Part shown: one piece after another, positions 1-8,571 of the stretch
How the letters are laid out: each line of letters opens with the position of its first letter
Position numbering within the stretch: the first letter of the stretch is position 1
Origin: Nitrososphaeraceae archaeon
GTDB lineage: Archaea; Thermoproteota; Nitrososphaeria; Nitrososphaerales; Nitrososphaeraceae
DNA: 41,367 nt
Reading direction: 5' to 3'
Assembly (NCBI GenBank): GCA_025937665.1
Contig: JAICQW010000001.1
Coordinates: forward strand, 1-41,367
Position numbers and translations under genes: made by a program
The notes under the pieces: generated by a model
Seen by the model: the letters and a program-made list of their open reading frames with translations, nothing else
The model's database searches: none
Told to the model about the DNA's origin: nothing

Positions 1-114
1 TACTTTTTCGTCGGAGTTTAATATTTTCTCAATCTTCTCAATTTCATTTAATTCATTTCCATCAGTTATATCAGTATTAAATGAACGCTTTTCATCCGCC
101 ACCAATTTATACAC
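1..114 (-). CDS. 5' end of an unknown protein, truncated by the window edge
   Basis: An open frame runs off the left edge on the minus strand and covers the first 38 codons. It starts at GTG 114; in-frame TTG 105 and GTG 102 are alternatives. A TATA-like stretch at 134-142 lies about 24 nt upstream of GTG 114, the usual archaeal spacing. The visible peptide is hydrophilic and rich in Glu, Lys and Asn, ending in a likely amphipathic helix (NEIEKIEKILNSDEK). It has no signal peptide and no recognisable domain. The function cannot be told from this fragment. Confidence 0.45.
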   Translation of the reverse strand, partial: MYKLVADEKRSFNTDITDGNELNEIEKIEKILNSDEKV

Positions 115-356
115 TATATGTAACGCTCACATATTTAATAAAAGCTCCCGTTAAATTCTAGATATATCCGGGGACAATATCTACAACGCTCGGAATTGAC
201 TTGTTGGAGCATACTACAATTGGTTAAGATCATAACCAGAAAAACTTTTCTTATACCGCTGAAGCGAAACAATAGAATAAAAACCCACAAGTTTTCTTAC
301 TGAGAAGATGAAATGATTTCTTCTAGGATAACAAATTTCTTATGATAACATGATTT

Positions 357-518
357 TCATCGACTATTTGAACCTAATCTTGTATTATGAGTGATTTTTC
401 CTGAATAGAACACATGTGATATTAATCTGTGATAACAATTATTACAGACAAACATATCTAGAAATTGATTTAACGAATGAATATGTTTTCTACAATAGTC
501 ACATTTTATAGTTTCCAA
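357..518 (-). CDS. Tiny zinc-ribbon protein (53 aa)
   Basis: This short frame has TTG 518 as start and TGA 357-359 as stop. The protein has two CxxC knuckles, C6-x2-C9 and C25-x2-C28, 15 residues apart, the second followed by Tyr-His. That is the layout of a small treble-clef or zinc-ribbon fold binding one zinc. An ATTTAAAT box at 540-547 lies about 25 nt before the TTG, giving a leaderless transcript. The C-terminal half is basic and polar. It may bind nucleic acid or act as an adaptor, but this is inference. It resembles the other tiny CxxC proteins of this window (3818, 13644, 27092) in design only. Cysteine spacing plus promoter make it likely real. Confidence 0.6.
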   Translation of the reverse strand: METIKCDYCRKHIHSLNQFLDMFVCNNCYHRLISHVFYSGKITHNTRLGSNSR

Positions 519-715
519 TAAGGTATTATATGCATTAGAATTTAAATAGTTTTTAATAATAATTTAGGCAAATATTTTCTTGATTAATTTTCTATATTAT
601 ACATCTAGTGTTATCGAACATCCGTGCCTAAAATTAGAACCTCTCAGTTTATTAATTGATGTAGGGGTAATAGAAACAATTAAAGGACTCATTTGTTACT
701 TCTCGATACTTATAG

Positions 716-1366
716 ATGAAACTCATTTTTGAAGGATTATTATTTATCTGTGCCTATGCATGTATGTGGGCCAGCGCCGCATTTCAAATAGAAATTACAC
801 CACAGATAGTTCTTGCTGCAGAACAGGCAGTACCAAACATGAATAAGACTAATTTTGGTTATCAACTTGAATCAAATGTTACTGATAAAAATACCACTAA
901 TGAAATTGCTTATAAGAATCCTCAACATGGAATCATTATGCTATTCCCTTCAAATTGGACATTTTCCACAAGTGGTTTACCAGAATATAATCAAATTGCC
1001 GCATTTTATGCTCCATTGCAAAACCTATCCGATCCAATTCCCGCTAGATTTACTATCGCTGTAATGAGCTATGAGCAAAATATACCTCTCAAGGAGTTTA
1101 CTAATATGACAATAAGCTCACTTAATCAAACCGGCCAAATTATGATATCAAGTTCTGATCCAATTACTCTAGCTGGACGACCAGGTCATCAACTTGTATT
1201 TTCAACATTACCAAATATGGGTAATCCTATTTCATTTGAGATATTGCATTCTTGGACAGTAATTGACAACAAGATTTATGTTTTTCAATATAGTGTCGAA
1301 AGCGCTAAATTTGATACCTATCTCCCTACAGTCAAGCATATTCTAGAATCATTGAGAATAGAATAG
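716..1366 (+). CDS. Secreted PsbP-like domain protein
   Basis: The 216-aa protein begins with a signal peptide (hydrophobic residues about 4-22, processing likely before or around residue 35). A single domain of about 150 residues follows. Its start, YKNPQHGIIMLFPSNW, matches the typical opening of PsbP/PsbP-like alpha-beta proteins (Y-x-N-x-xx-G-xx-x-x-P-x-x-W). In plants PsbP serves photosystem II; archaeal relatives have no known role and probably act as exported binding proteins. Several N-x-S/T sites fit an extracytoplasmic location. It stands alone, with the next gene 160 bp downstream in the same direction. ATG 716 is the only sensible start. The family call is fairly sure, the function is not. 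Confidence 0.65.
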   Translation: MKLIFEGLLFICAYACMWASAAFQIEITPQIVLAAEQAVPNMNKTNFGYQLESNVTDKNTTNEIAYKNPQHGIIMLFPSNWTFSTSGLPEYNQIAAFYAPLQNLSDPIPARFTIAVMSYEQNIPLKEFTNMTISSLNQTGQIMISSSDPITLAGRPGHQLVFSTLPNMGNPISFEILHSWTVIDNKIYVFQYSVESAKFDTYLPTVKHILESLRIE

Positions 1367-1527
1367 AATAGATTCGAGATTCTAACACTCAACAATCGTT
1401 TCAGAGATGACAACGCATCAAAATAATCTATTGTGAGACCACTGCAAGTAATAAGTCTCATATTTTAGAAGACGTTTAATAAACCACGGAAGTAAAAATC
1501 ATATATTAATAAGGGCGTTGAGGACAG

Positions 1528-2394
1528 ATGGGAAGTAAAAGAAAAAAGTTAATCATTACAATAGTTCCATTATTAATTATTATTGCGGCCATTTTCTATC
1601 AAGTTCCAATTACAAGGATATCTTCTGAATCTATCACAAAGTTAGACAAGTTTGGAGTATTGGAAATATATCCTACTAAATTAGGGGGCAGGGAATGGTT
1701 TATTGACATGAACAAGCCTGTTGAGGACCCCGGGTTTAATCCTGGGTCAAATATTACTAGGCAATTAGATGGTTCATGGCAGATAAACGGAAGACTTGAG
1801 AATGGCACGTACGTTGGGGAAGTGAGAATGGAAGTCAGTAAACTTCCAGGATCCAAAGAATGGAAGAATGTCGAGATGACAGGATATGCCAAAATAGTTC
1901 CATCCAACAATCCAAATGATTCACTGGTCTGGTCAATAAGAGGAGGAAGGCATAATAGTACAGTTCCTTGTGAAGGAACAGCTCTTAAGGGAGAAATCGA
2001 TATTAACGGTACGGTTTCTTGGGTGAAAGAGATATGGCATACGGGGGGATATACCAACAAACGAGCCGAAACACAAGTTACAGAACCAATTATTGGCAGA
2101 TGGATTGGTTGGAAAGTTGTTGTCTACAATATGAATAATGATACCGCAGTAAAGATGGAATCTTATCTTGATGACAGAGCAAATAATCATTGGATAAAGG
2201 TTACCGATTTGATAGATAGTGGTGGATGGTACGCTAATGAACCAGATCCTTTATTCTACGGCGCAAACTGCGGTAAGGCTAAAGATCACATAATAACAAA
2301 TGGAGGACCTCTAGCAATCTTTAGATCTGACAATATGACATGGAATTTTAGGGACTTGAGTGTGAGAGAAATTCAACCCCCACTATCTCCGTGA
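1528..2394 (+). CDS. Membrane-anchored extracellular protein with a probable concanavalin-like beta-sandwich
   Basis: The 288-aa protein has a basic N-terminus and one hydrophobic helix (about residues 8-25), an uncleaved anchor or signal peptide. The rest is rich in Trp, Gly and Asn with alternating strands. The segment W-x-G-W-K-V-V-V-Y-N followed by KMESYLDD and W-x-K-V-T-D-L-D-S-G-G-W looks like the jelly-roll sandwich of carbohydrate-binding or polysaccharide-lyase-like proteins. That is an impression of fold, not an identified family. Two cysteines (in VPCEGT and GANCGKA) could form a disulphide. ATG 1528 follows a TATA-like ATATATTAAT at 1501-1510 and a weak GAGG. Confidence 0.55.
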   Translation: MGSKRKKLIITIVPLLIIIAAIFYQVPITRISSESITKLDKFGVLEIYPTKLGGREWFIDMNKPVEDPGFNPGSNITRQLDGSWQINGRLENGTYVGEVRMEVSKLPGSKEWKNVEMTGYAKIVPSNNPNDSLVWSIRGGRHNSTVPCEGTALKGEIDINGTVSWVKEIWHTGGYTNKRAETQVTEPIIGRWIGWKVVVYNMNNDTAVKMESYLDDRANNHWIKVTDLIDSGGWYANEPDPLFYGANCGKAKDHIITNGGPLAIFRSDNMTWNFRDLSVREIQPPLSP

Positions 2395-2528
2395 ACTTTC
2401 ATCATTCCAGTCCTTTCATCATGAACAGTAAAAATCTAGTATTATCATTGACATAGATATTTGGTTACATTAAGGGCTTGTTTGAAATTGATTGTTGGTC
2501 TTAAACCATTGCATCTGAATCCTAGCTC

Positions 2529-2535
2529 TTATAAT
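2529..2535 (+). promoter_or_regulatory. TATA box of ku
   Basis: TTATAAT is centred 28 nt upstream of the Ku ATG at 2560. No ribosome-binding site is visible near that ATG, so the transcript is probably leaderless or nearly so. Confidence 0.5.
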
Positions 2536-2559
2536 CTTTGTTGACCACAGTATTAATAC

Positions 2560-3345
2560 ATGCCAGCTAGAAGCTTATGGCAAGGTAGTATCTCGTTTGG
2601 GCTTGTAAATATACCAGTTAAACTATATTCAGCAACAAATAACAAAGAATATGTTTTCAATCAATTATGCCAAAACGGACATAGGATTAGATACAAGAAA
2701 TGGTGCCCGGAGGAAGAAAGAGAGGTTCCATTTTCAGAGATAAAAAAAGGTTACGAAATTGAAAAAGACAACTATATCGTATTTGAAAAGGAAGAACTTA
2801 ACAAGGTAAAATTAAGAACAACTCATTCAATTGATATTAAGGAATTTATAGAATACAAAGAGCTTGATCCAATCTTAATAGATAACAGCTACTATGTGGC
2901 TATTGATCCAAAAAAAGGAAACGAAAAGGCCTATGCACTCTTGGTAAAAATATTAAATGAAAATAACTTAGTGGCCATCGGTAAAGTTGTTTTAAAGGAC
3001 AGGGAAAACGTGATAGCTTTGAGACCTTATCAAAGAGGTCTTGTTATGCATGTCCTGAATTATCTAGACGACATGAAGCCTGTGGATGAAATCCCCGAAA
3101 TGGGAAACACAAAAGCAAAATTAGATCCACAAGAAATTTCGCTCGGCAAGATACTAGTACAAAAGTATCGCAGCAAAGAGTTTGATATTGGAGATTATTC
3201 CGACACTTATGTCCAAGAACTAAGGAAGCTCATAGAGGCAAAGAGTAAGGGAAGAAAATTTGTTTCGTCCGCTCCGAAGGTAGCAAAACCCACCAAGGAT
3301 CTTCTTGAGGCTCTTAAGGCCAGCATCGAAACCAAGAGGAAGTAA
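2560..3345 (+). CDS. ku: Ku-type DNA end-binding protein of NHEJ
   Basis: The 261-aa protein has the full bacterial-type Ku core. It opens with the signature ARSLWQGSISFGLVNIPVKLY; RTTHSIDIKEFI follows, then the strand DNSYYVAIDPKKGNEKAYALL and the segment VIALRPYQRGLVMHVLNYLDD. It forms a homodimeric ring on DNA ends and recruits the ligase LigD. The length is normal for bacterial Ku, with a short Lys-rich tail and no extra C-terminal domain. LigD is encoded 1.9 kb downstream on the same strand, which supports a functional NHEJ pair. Ku is mostly bacterial and patchy in archaea, so an origin by transfer is likely (inference), although base composition resembles the neighbours. Identification is confident. 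Confidence 0.95.
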   Translation: MPARSLWQGSISFGLVNIPVKLYSATNNKEYVFNQLCQNGHRIRYKKWCPEEEREVPFSEIKKGYEIEKDNYIVFEKEELNKVKLRTTHSIDIKEFIEYKELDPILIDNSYYVAIDPKKGNEKAYALLVKILNENNLVAIGKVVLKDRENVIALRPYQRGLVMHVLNYLDDMKPVDEIPEMGNTKAKLDPQEISLGKILVQKYRSKEFDIGDYSDTYVQELRKLIEAKSKGRKFVSSAPKVAKPTKDLLEALKASIETKRK

Positions 3346-3449
3346 ATACATATAGAAAAACCCACACTTATTTTTGAAATTCAAACGCAAATAACTTGGT
3401 AATGAAACTGACAGGATTAAATATACTCTAGCTTCATAGTATGCAAATT

Positions 3450-3743
3450 ATGGAATACGAGGATTACGGTAAAAAGATGCTCATATACGCAGGCATTGCC
3501 ATTGTAGGCATATTTTTTGGATTACAGGCCATGTTTGGGTTTCCTTTGTTCAAATCATTCGAAAGTGATAGTGTGAGTGATGCACGAGTTGTAATCAAGG
3601 ATGCAAACGGAAACTGTGTATTAGAAGCTTCTGATAAAATTCCGAGGGTACTTCACAATTGCCCCTATGACAAAGAAGACATTGTATTAATTACATATAA
3701 GAAGGGTACACCAGATATTAGGACACATAGTCCGAAATCCTAG
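3450..3743 (+). CDS. Small single-pass membrane protein, unknown
   Basis: The protein has 97 residues: an acidic start (MEYEDYGKK), one transmembrane helix (about residues 10-31), then a soluble tail with two cysteines (NCVLEAS and HNCPYD). The tail is likely outside the cell, where a disulphide would be possible. ATG 3450 is preferred over ATG 3441 because the TATA element TTAAATATA at 3417-3425 lies 29 nt upstream of it but only 20 nt from the other. No family is recognised. It is the first of four small genes between ku and ligD; nothing in its sequence ties it to DNA repair. Confidence 0.6.
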   Translation: MEYEDYGKKMLIYAGIAIVGIFFGLQAMFGFPLFKSFESDSVSDARVVIKDANGNCVLEASDKIPRVLHNCPYDKEDIVLITYKKGTPDIRTHSPKS

Positions 3744-3817
3744 TTACGGAAACGGAAACGTTCGTTATAATTTCAAATTTTGTAAAGTGTTATATTTGAT
3801 GTTCAATATAATAATAT

Positions 3818-4039
3818 GTGGACGAGGACTTTACTAAAAAATCGACTTGTTTACTATGCGATGCTAAGGTTGAGCCCAAATCTGAAGTTCAAATATGTCC
3901 AACCTGTGCGATAGTAGCAATGTCGGATGAGGATTTCCAAAACTTAGATTATATTTCTCTAATTGAAAATGTCAAACCTAAATCCATTAGCGATAAAGAG
4001 CGGAAAAGAATTTTGGATTTGTATACCCCTGTACGCTGA
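3818..4039 (+). CDS. Small zinc-ribbon protein (73 aa)
   Basis: The start is GTG 3818, 25 nt after a TTATATTT box (3790-3797). An overlapping ATG at 3816 is out of frame. Two CxxC pairs, CLLC near residue 11 and CPTC near residue 28, form a classic zinc knuckle. A helical, charged C-terminal half follows (SDKERKRILDLY). The segment after the ribbon (AIVAMSDEDFQNLDYISLIENVK) suggests a small regulatory or adaptor protein, but the partner is unknown. It lies between ku and ligD on their strand. A role with them is conceivable but unsupported. Confidence 0.6.
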   Translation: MDEDFTKKSTCLLCDAKVEPKSEVQICPTCAIVAMSDEDFQNLDYISLIENVKPKSISDKERKRILDLYTPVR

Positions 4040-4044
4040 CTACA

Positions 4045-4069
4045 ACTGATAGAAAACAAAATTATCAGT
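4045..4069. repeat. Short inverted repeat between convergent genes
   Basis: Arms ACTGATA (4045-4051) and TATCAGT (4063-4069) enclose an 11-nt loop. A run of seven or more A follows on the plus strand. It lies between the ends of the 73-aa zinc gene and the minus-strand gene at 4169, so it may help end transcription. The stem is short and this is tentative. Confidence 0.3.
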
Positions 4070-4168
4070 AAAAAAAGGAAGTGCTAATTTAGGATACTTT
4101 TCGTCCAGCTATTTAAAAAGTAAAACAAAAATTAGACAGTAGAAATAACTAATGCGGTTCTTACCGGA

Positions 4169-4399
4169 CTAATCTCTCTTAAAGGCCTTTGCCTCATCTT
4201 TAGTGACATTAAACCAAACTTTATGTCCATCGAATCGCACTGCTCTGTTTTTTGGCAAATAGAATTTGTCTTTGTCAACAATTCCTCTTTTTGTTACTAC
4301 AGTATCTGCGTCTAAATCATGTACCTCGCCCAAATCATAATCGTCAATACCTCTAGCTTCCTTTTTCATAACGTCGTCCCAGTTTGTAATTCCACTCAT
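4169..4399 (-). CDS. Small PRC-barrel/DUF2171-like protein
   Basis: The 76-aa soluble protein opens with an N-terminal helix (NWDDVMKKEARGIDDYDLGEVHDLD). Short strands follow (TVVTKRGIVDKDKFYLPK), then NVTKDEAKAF at the end. The order G-x-V-x-x-(L/I)-D ... K/D-x-x-Y-L/I-P ... V/F-x-x-T-K-x-E-A matches small stress-associated PRC-barrel/DUF2171 proteins common in soil archaea and bacteria. Those are thought to act as small adaptor barrels. There is no signal peptide. The ATG at 4399 is the first in frame. Family similarity is judged by eye; function is unknown. Confidence 0.55.
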   Translation of the reverse strand: MSGITNWDDVMKKEARGIDDYDLGEVHDLDADTVVTKRGIVDKDKFYLPKNRAVRFDGHKVWFNVTKDEAKAFKRD

Positions 4400-4430
4400 A
4401 CACTATTCAGTGCAACATGTGATTTAATGG

Positions 4431-4538
4431 TTAAAATCCTCCATCCCTCAGGTTAGAAAAAATGGTAACGTTTACTTTAACACAGATGAAATAGATTCAG
4501 GAAAATATTTGCTGGAAGTATTACATAAAATTGAGTGA
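4431..4538 (+). pseudogene. Start-less open segment, possible gene remnant
   Basis: The frame ending at TGA 4536-4538 encodes a well-composed peptide (KNGNVYFNTDEIDSGKYLL and a short helical tail). It has no ATG or GTG before its first in-frame stop upstream. An ATG at 4428 opens a different frame that stops at 4456 where the first becomes protein-like, so a one-base shift could join them. It may be a decayed 35-40 aa gene or a chance frame. Codon composition is its only support. Confidence 0.25.
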
Positions 4539-4621
4539 TGGTTCAATTGGTACATGGGCACGTCGTTCGGTGACTATAACGAATTAACAGTTCACTTTAT
4601 TGAGTTATAGTGACTCTACAG

Positions 4622-4987
4622 CTAAAAGTCGGAAGAACCACCCGCACTGTATGGACTCCCCTTGATGGTTATAACAAAGTCCAAATCATTTATACGCTTC
4701 AATAAATTAAGATCAAGGTTATGACTAACTATCATTTTCGTTCCCTTTAGATAAAAACCTGGAGCCATACCAGTAACGCTAATCACTCTTTCTCTTAGTT
4801 GTTCAGTATCTTGATCAGGTTTGAGAATCATTTCGAGAGTATAGATATTCTCTCTATTTGCCTTTTCATCAATAATCAATCGTACAACTAAAAGTGGATC
4901 CACTTTTGAGAATACGGTCCTGATAGCATTATCAGCCTCGGTAAATTCTTTCACAACTTCCTTAACACCAGTTTCTTGATCACTCAT
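4622..4987 (-). CDS. Conserved-looking soluble protein, unknown
   Basis: This 121-aa protein has no signal peptide or membrane helix. It has an acidic N-terminal helix, a strand-rich core (VVRLIIDEKANRENIYTLEMIL), then RERVISVTGMAPGFYLKGTKMIVSHNL and a flexible end (GSPYSAGGSSDF). The alternation of helices and strands fits a small alpha/beta fold. No catalytic or metal-binding pattern is visible. A TATA-like TTTTTAAA near 5022 on the minus strand lies at a suitable distance from the ATG. It is divergent from ligD, and the two share a region of about 300 bp. No family is recognised. Confidence 0.55.
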   Translation of the reverse strand: MSDQETGVKEVVKEFTEADNAIRTVFSKVDPLLVVRLIIDEKANRENIYTLEMILKPDQDTEQLRERVISVTGMAPGFYLKGTKMIVSHNLDLNLLKRINDLDFVITIKGSPYSAGGSSDF

Positions 4988-5284
4988 TTGCTCTTAATAG
5001 CTAAAATATAGGTTTAAAAAGTTTTTACATACAAATCAATTTTGATACTAACAGAGAAATGCACAATATTTCTTTATAATGGACATATGAATACCCTAAC
5101 TCATCTTTTCTAAGGCAACTAATCACTTAATAACTGATTAGGATTACTTTTCTCTTTCTGACGTTAATATGGCGCATGATTTTTAAAATTGTGCAGATCG
5201 ACAAGTTCACCTATTTTTCTTTTGTATTGCAAGTACAATTGTGGATTGCCAGAAGGAGTGAGTGAAACGAGAAAACCTAACACG

Positions 5285-7936
5285 ATGCTGATCAGTTATA
5301 ATAAGAAAAGAGACTTTGAAAAAACGAGCGAACCCAAGGGAGAAATAAACCCTACTGAGAAAAGTACGAAATTAAGAGAGTTTGTTGTCCAGAAACATGA
5401 TGCGTCTCACCTTCACTATGATTTTAGATTGGAATCTGAGGACGGTGTTCTAAAATCTTGGGCGGTACCCAAAGGACCTTCAATGGATTCCACCATCAAG
5501 CGACTGGCAGTATTGGTCGAAGATCATCCTCTAGACTATTTACATTTTGAAGGAACAATAGCACCCGGAAATTACGGCGCTGGTACGGTGATAGTGTGGG
5601 ACACTGGAAGTTATACCAGTAAAGAGAACCTTTTACAGCAAATGGAAAAAGGAAAAATCTCAGTTGAACTCTTTGGGAACAAACTAAAGGGTCTGTTTTC
5701 TTTGGTCAGAACTAAGAGGGATAATCAATGGTTGTTGATTAAATCGAAAGATCAATACGCATCAAGCCAAGATGTAACAACCGAACAACCTGATTCCGTC
5801 TTGACTAGCAGGTCGAATTCGGACATTGAAAATGAAAGCATTAACAAGAGAAATAAAAGGAAACTCAAGACTAACAATCTCACCTCTTCTATTGATTCTA
5901 AGAACGGTAAACAAACAATAAATTTTCAAAGAATAGAGCCCATGCTCGCTTCGCCATTTGAAAAAGCCTTTAATCACAAGAATTGGGTATTTGAAATAAA
6001 ATGGGACGGTGTAAGGGCAATAGTGTTTAAGAATAAAAAGAATATAAAGATTCAGTCGAGAAATGGTAACGATATTACAGATAAATATCCTGAAATATTA
6101 AACGACTTAAAACTCTCGCTGAAAGAATGCGAGTCTATCGTAGTAGACGGTGAAATAGTTGTCTTAAATCAGGAAGGCGTCCCAGATTTCCACGCCCATC
6201 AACACAGAATGCATGTTCTAAATAGTAGAGAGATAATGGCTCTTTCTGTAAAAACTCCTGCGACCTATTACATTTTTGATGTGCTGTATGAAAATGGTAA
6301 GGATGTTAAATCCTTAAGTTATATCAAAAGGCGAAGAACGTTATCAGATATAGTAAGAATAAATAAATCAATTAAAATATCCGACTATATTGAAGAAAAA
6401 GGAGTGCAGGTGTTTGAGAATAGCAAGAAGTTAAGCCTTGAAGGAATAGTTGCCAAACATAAAGAAAGTATGTACACAGAGGGTATAAGGTCCAAAGATT
6501 GGTTAAAAATAAAGAACACCAAGACACAAGACTGTGTAATTGTAGGTTATACAAGAGGAGAAGGCGCTAGACATAGATATTTTGGATCGCTCGTGCTAGC
6601 CGTATACTCTACGCAAGAAAAAAAATTAAAGTTTGCGGGGCATGTAGGGACTGGCTTTGATGATGAAACTCTTGAAACTGTATATGGTAGGATCAAGAGC
6701 CAGGAAATTGCATCTCCTCCGGTAGATAAAGTTCCCTACCTCAATCGTAAAACGACTTGGCTGAAGCCGATAAATATCGCCGAAGTAAAATTTGGCGAGT
6801 GGACCAAGGATGGAATATTGAGGGCACCCGTCTTCTTAAGAATTCGCGAAGACAAAAGGCCCGAAGAGTGCATTACTGAAGCGGACAATCCTCTTGACAG
6901 TTCTCAAATTAGAATCAATAAAAAGAATGAAAATAGCACTAAAAATACCACTGCCAATAAAGTTAAGTTAACAAATCCCGATAAGATATACTGGAAGGCC
7001 ACAAAGGATCATCCCAAGTTTCTGAAGAGGGATCTAATACAATATTATGAGCGCATTAGCGCCCGGATATTACCACATCTAAAAGATAGACCTCTTTCCC
7101 TTAGCCGTTATCCAAATGGAATCAGCGGTAAATCATTTTATCAAAAAGATTGGGATCAGAAAAAGCCAGACTTTGTAACTACAGCAAAAATTCATTCTGA
7201 ACAAAGAGGAGACAGTATTAACTACATTATTTGTAACAACATGGAGAGTCTTCTTTGGATAGCAAATTTGGGATGTATTGAAATGCATCCCTGGTACAGT
7301 AGAATTAAAGAGTTTGACAAGTGCAGCACCTCCACTCAAGTGTTTGAAGAAAAATGTGGACTTAATTTTCCTGACTTTATTGTTTTTGATCTAGATCCGT
7401 ACATCTATTCTGGTAAAGAAAAAAAAGGGCAAGAACCAGAATACAACGTAACCGGGTTTAAAGCCGCAGTAGAAATTGCTTATGAATTAAGGGATATTTT
7501 AGAAGGGCTGAAAATCCATTGCTATGTAAAAACATCGGGAAAATCAGGATTGCATATTTATGTTCCTATTTCCAATACTTATCCCTACGAACAAACCAAG
7601 AATTTTGCTGAAGTAATGGCCAAAATGATGGTTTCAAAATTTCCAAACAAAGTTACAACGGAATGGAATACTTCAAAGAGGAAAGGGAAAGTATTTTTCG
7701 ACTATAATCAAAATGCGAGGGGAAAAACAATAGCGTCCGTTTACTCCTTACGTCCTACCCCAACAGCGACGGTTTCAATGCCTATCTCTTGGAAAAAATT
7801 GGATTCCATCTTTCCGACTGATTATAACATATTAACTATCTCGAAAATTATTAGGAGCGATGGTCCCTGGCAAAATATTCTTTCAGATAAGCAAGACCTT
7901 AAAAAAATAATTTCTGAAATAAAAGAAATAGTCTAG
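5285..7936 (+). CDS. ligD: Trifunctional NHEJ ligase LigD (phosphoesterase-ligase-polymerase)
   Basis: The 883-aa protein carries three domains in the order PE-LIG-POL. The 3'-phosphoesterase domain (about 10-170) has H38-D-A-S-H-L-H-Y-D-F-R48 and the DYLHFEGTIAPGNYGAG block. The ATP-dependent ligase (about 215-540) has nucleotidyl-lysine K239 in EIKWDGVRA, the VVDGEIVVL motif, SLEGIVAKH, DWLKIK and an OB-fold. The primase-type polymerase domain (about 590-883) has catalytic D702-L-D704, SGKSGLHIYVPI and F-D806-YNQNARGKT. All catalytic residues appear intact. ATG 5285 is chosen because MLISYNKKRDFEKTSEPKG is the usual LigD start; the frame extends back to TTG 5189. With Ku it repairs double-strand breaks, and the domain order is that of Pseudomonas LigD. 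Confidence 0.95.
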   Translation: MLISYNKKRDFEKTSEPKGEINPTEKSTKLREFVVQKHDASHLHYDFRLESEDGVLKSWAVPKGPSMDSTIKRLAVLVEDHPLDYLHFEGTIAPGNYGAGTVIVWDTGSYTSKENLLQQMEKGKISVELFGNKLKGLFSLVRTKRDNQWLLIKSKDQYASSQDVTTEQPDSVLTSRSNSDIENESINKRNKRKLKTNNLTSSIDSKNGKQTINFQRIEPMLASPFEKAFNHKNWVFEIKWDGVRAIVFKNKKNIKIQSRNGNDITDKYPEILNDLKLSLKECESIVVDGEIVVLNQEGVPDFHAHQHRMHVLNSREIMALSVKTPATYYIFDVLYENGKDVKSLSYIKRRRTLSDIVRINKSIKISDYIEEKGVQVFENSKKLSLEGIVAKHKESMYTEGIRSKDWLKIKNTKTQDCVIVGYTRGEGARHRYFGSLVLAVYSTQEKKLKFAGHVGTGFDDETLETVYGRIKSQEIASPPVDKVPYLNRKTTWLKPINIAEVKFGEWTKDGILRAPVFLRIREDKRPEECITEADNPLDSSQIRINKKNENSTKNTTANKVKLTNPDKIYWKATKDHPKFLKRDLIQYYERISARILPHLKDRPLSLSRYPNGISGKSFYQKDWDQKKPDFVTTAKIHSEQRGDSINYIICNNMESLLWIANLGCIEMHPWYSRIKEFDKCSTSTQVFEEKCGLNFPDFIVFDLDPYIYSGKEKKGQEPEYNVTGFKAAVEIAYELRDILEGLKIHCYVKTSGKSGLHIYVPISNTYPYEQTKNFAEVMAKMMVSKFPNKVTTEWNTSKRKGKVFFDYNQNARGKTIASVYSLRPTPTATVSMPISWKKLDSIFPTDYNILTISKIIRSDGPWQNILSDKQDLKKIISEIKEIV

Positions 7937-8084
7937 GCTTAAATAATAATTATAGATACCTTCTATCAGTTACTAATTTTCATCCAATCTCAATATTGTA
8001 AGTCCATTAGGAATTAATGAGGGCTAACGAATTAGCGGAAATATTGTGGTGAGGTCATATTACTTCCAATCATTAAATCTTGTT

Positions 8085-8537
8085 CTACTCTGCATGCTTT
8101 TCTATGATTGATTGTATTCTTCCACCAAATTTTCTTTTATACTCAGATCTGCATGAAGTACAGCAGAAGAACCGTTCATAATTAGCAAATTTGAAGACTT
8201 GTGGAACTCCGGCAATAATTCCATGACAAAAATCACAGTCTAAGACTACCTTCAAACCTTTTTTTATTTTCTTGAATTGTTGAATAGTATTATCATTATA
8301 ATAATTCTTATCTTGTATTCCAATATTAGTATTAGCATTTACTTTTACAACTTTTCCAAAATCAAGTACTGGTACTACTCGTTGGATGAAACCTACATTT
8401 ACCAGTCTTTCAAATCTTGCTTTGACGGTAGGAGTTGTAATACCAGTTTCACGTGAAATCTGACGAAAAGACTTACGTCCATCCTCAAATAGCGACTTTA
8501 GTATTGATATGTCATAGTCATCAAGCTCAACTGGCAT
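8085..8537 (-). CDS. Lrp/AsnC-type regulator with C-terminal TRASH metal-sensing domain
   Basis: The 150-aa protein starts with an Lrp-type winged helix-turn-helix (residues 5-60: LDDYDISILKSLFEDGRKSF followed by ISRETGITTPTVKARFERL). In place of the usual RAM domain it ends in a Cys-rich TRASH domain with C101-x2-C104 and C125-C126-x2-C129, followed by SEYKRKFG. This architecture is that of archaeal copper sensors (CopT/CopR type). It is transcribed divergently from a Cu-ATPase only 86 bp away, so it very likely controls that gene and itself in response to copper. A palindrome at 8572-8585 is the candidate binding site. The start ATG has a TATA-like AAATTTAATA about 30 nt upstream. Confidence 0.85.
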   Translation of the reverse strand: MPVELDDYDISILKSLFEDGRKSFRQISRETGITTPTVKARFERLVNVGFIQRVVPVLDFGKVVKVNANTNIGIQDKNYYNDNTIQQFKKIKKGLKVVLDCDFCHGIIAGVPQVFKFANYERFFCCTSCRSEYKRKFGGRIQSIIEKHAE

Positions 8538-8571
8538 TGATGATTGAAGGGTGCGGAGTCAAATATTAAAT

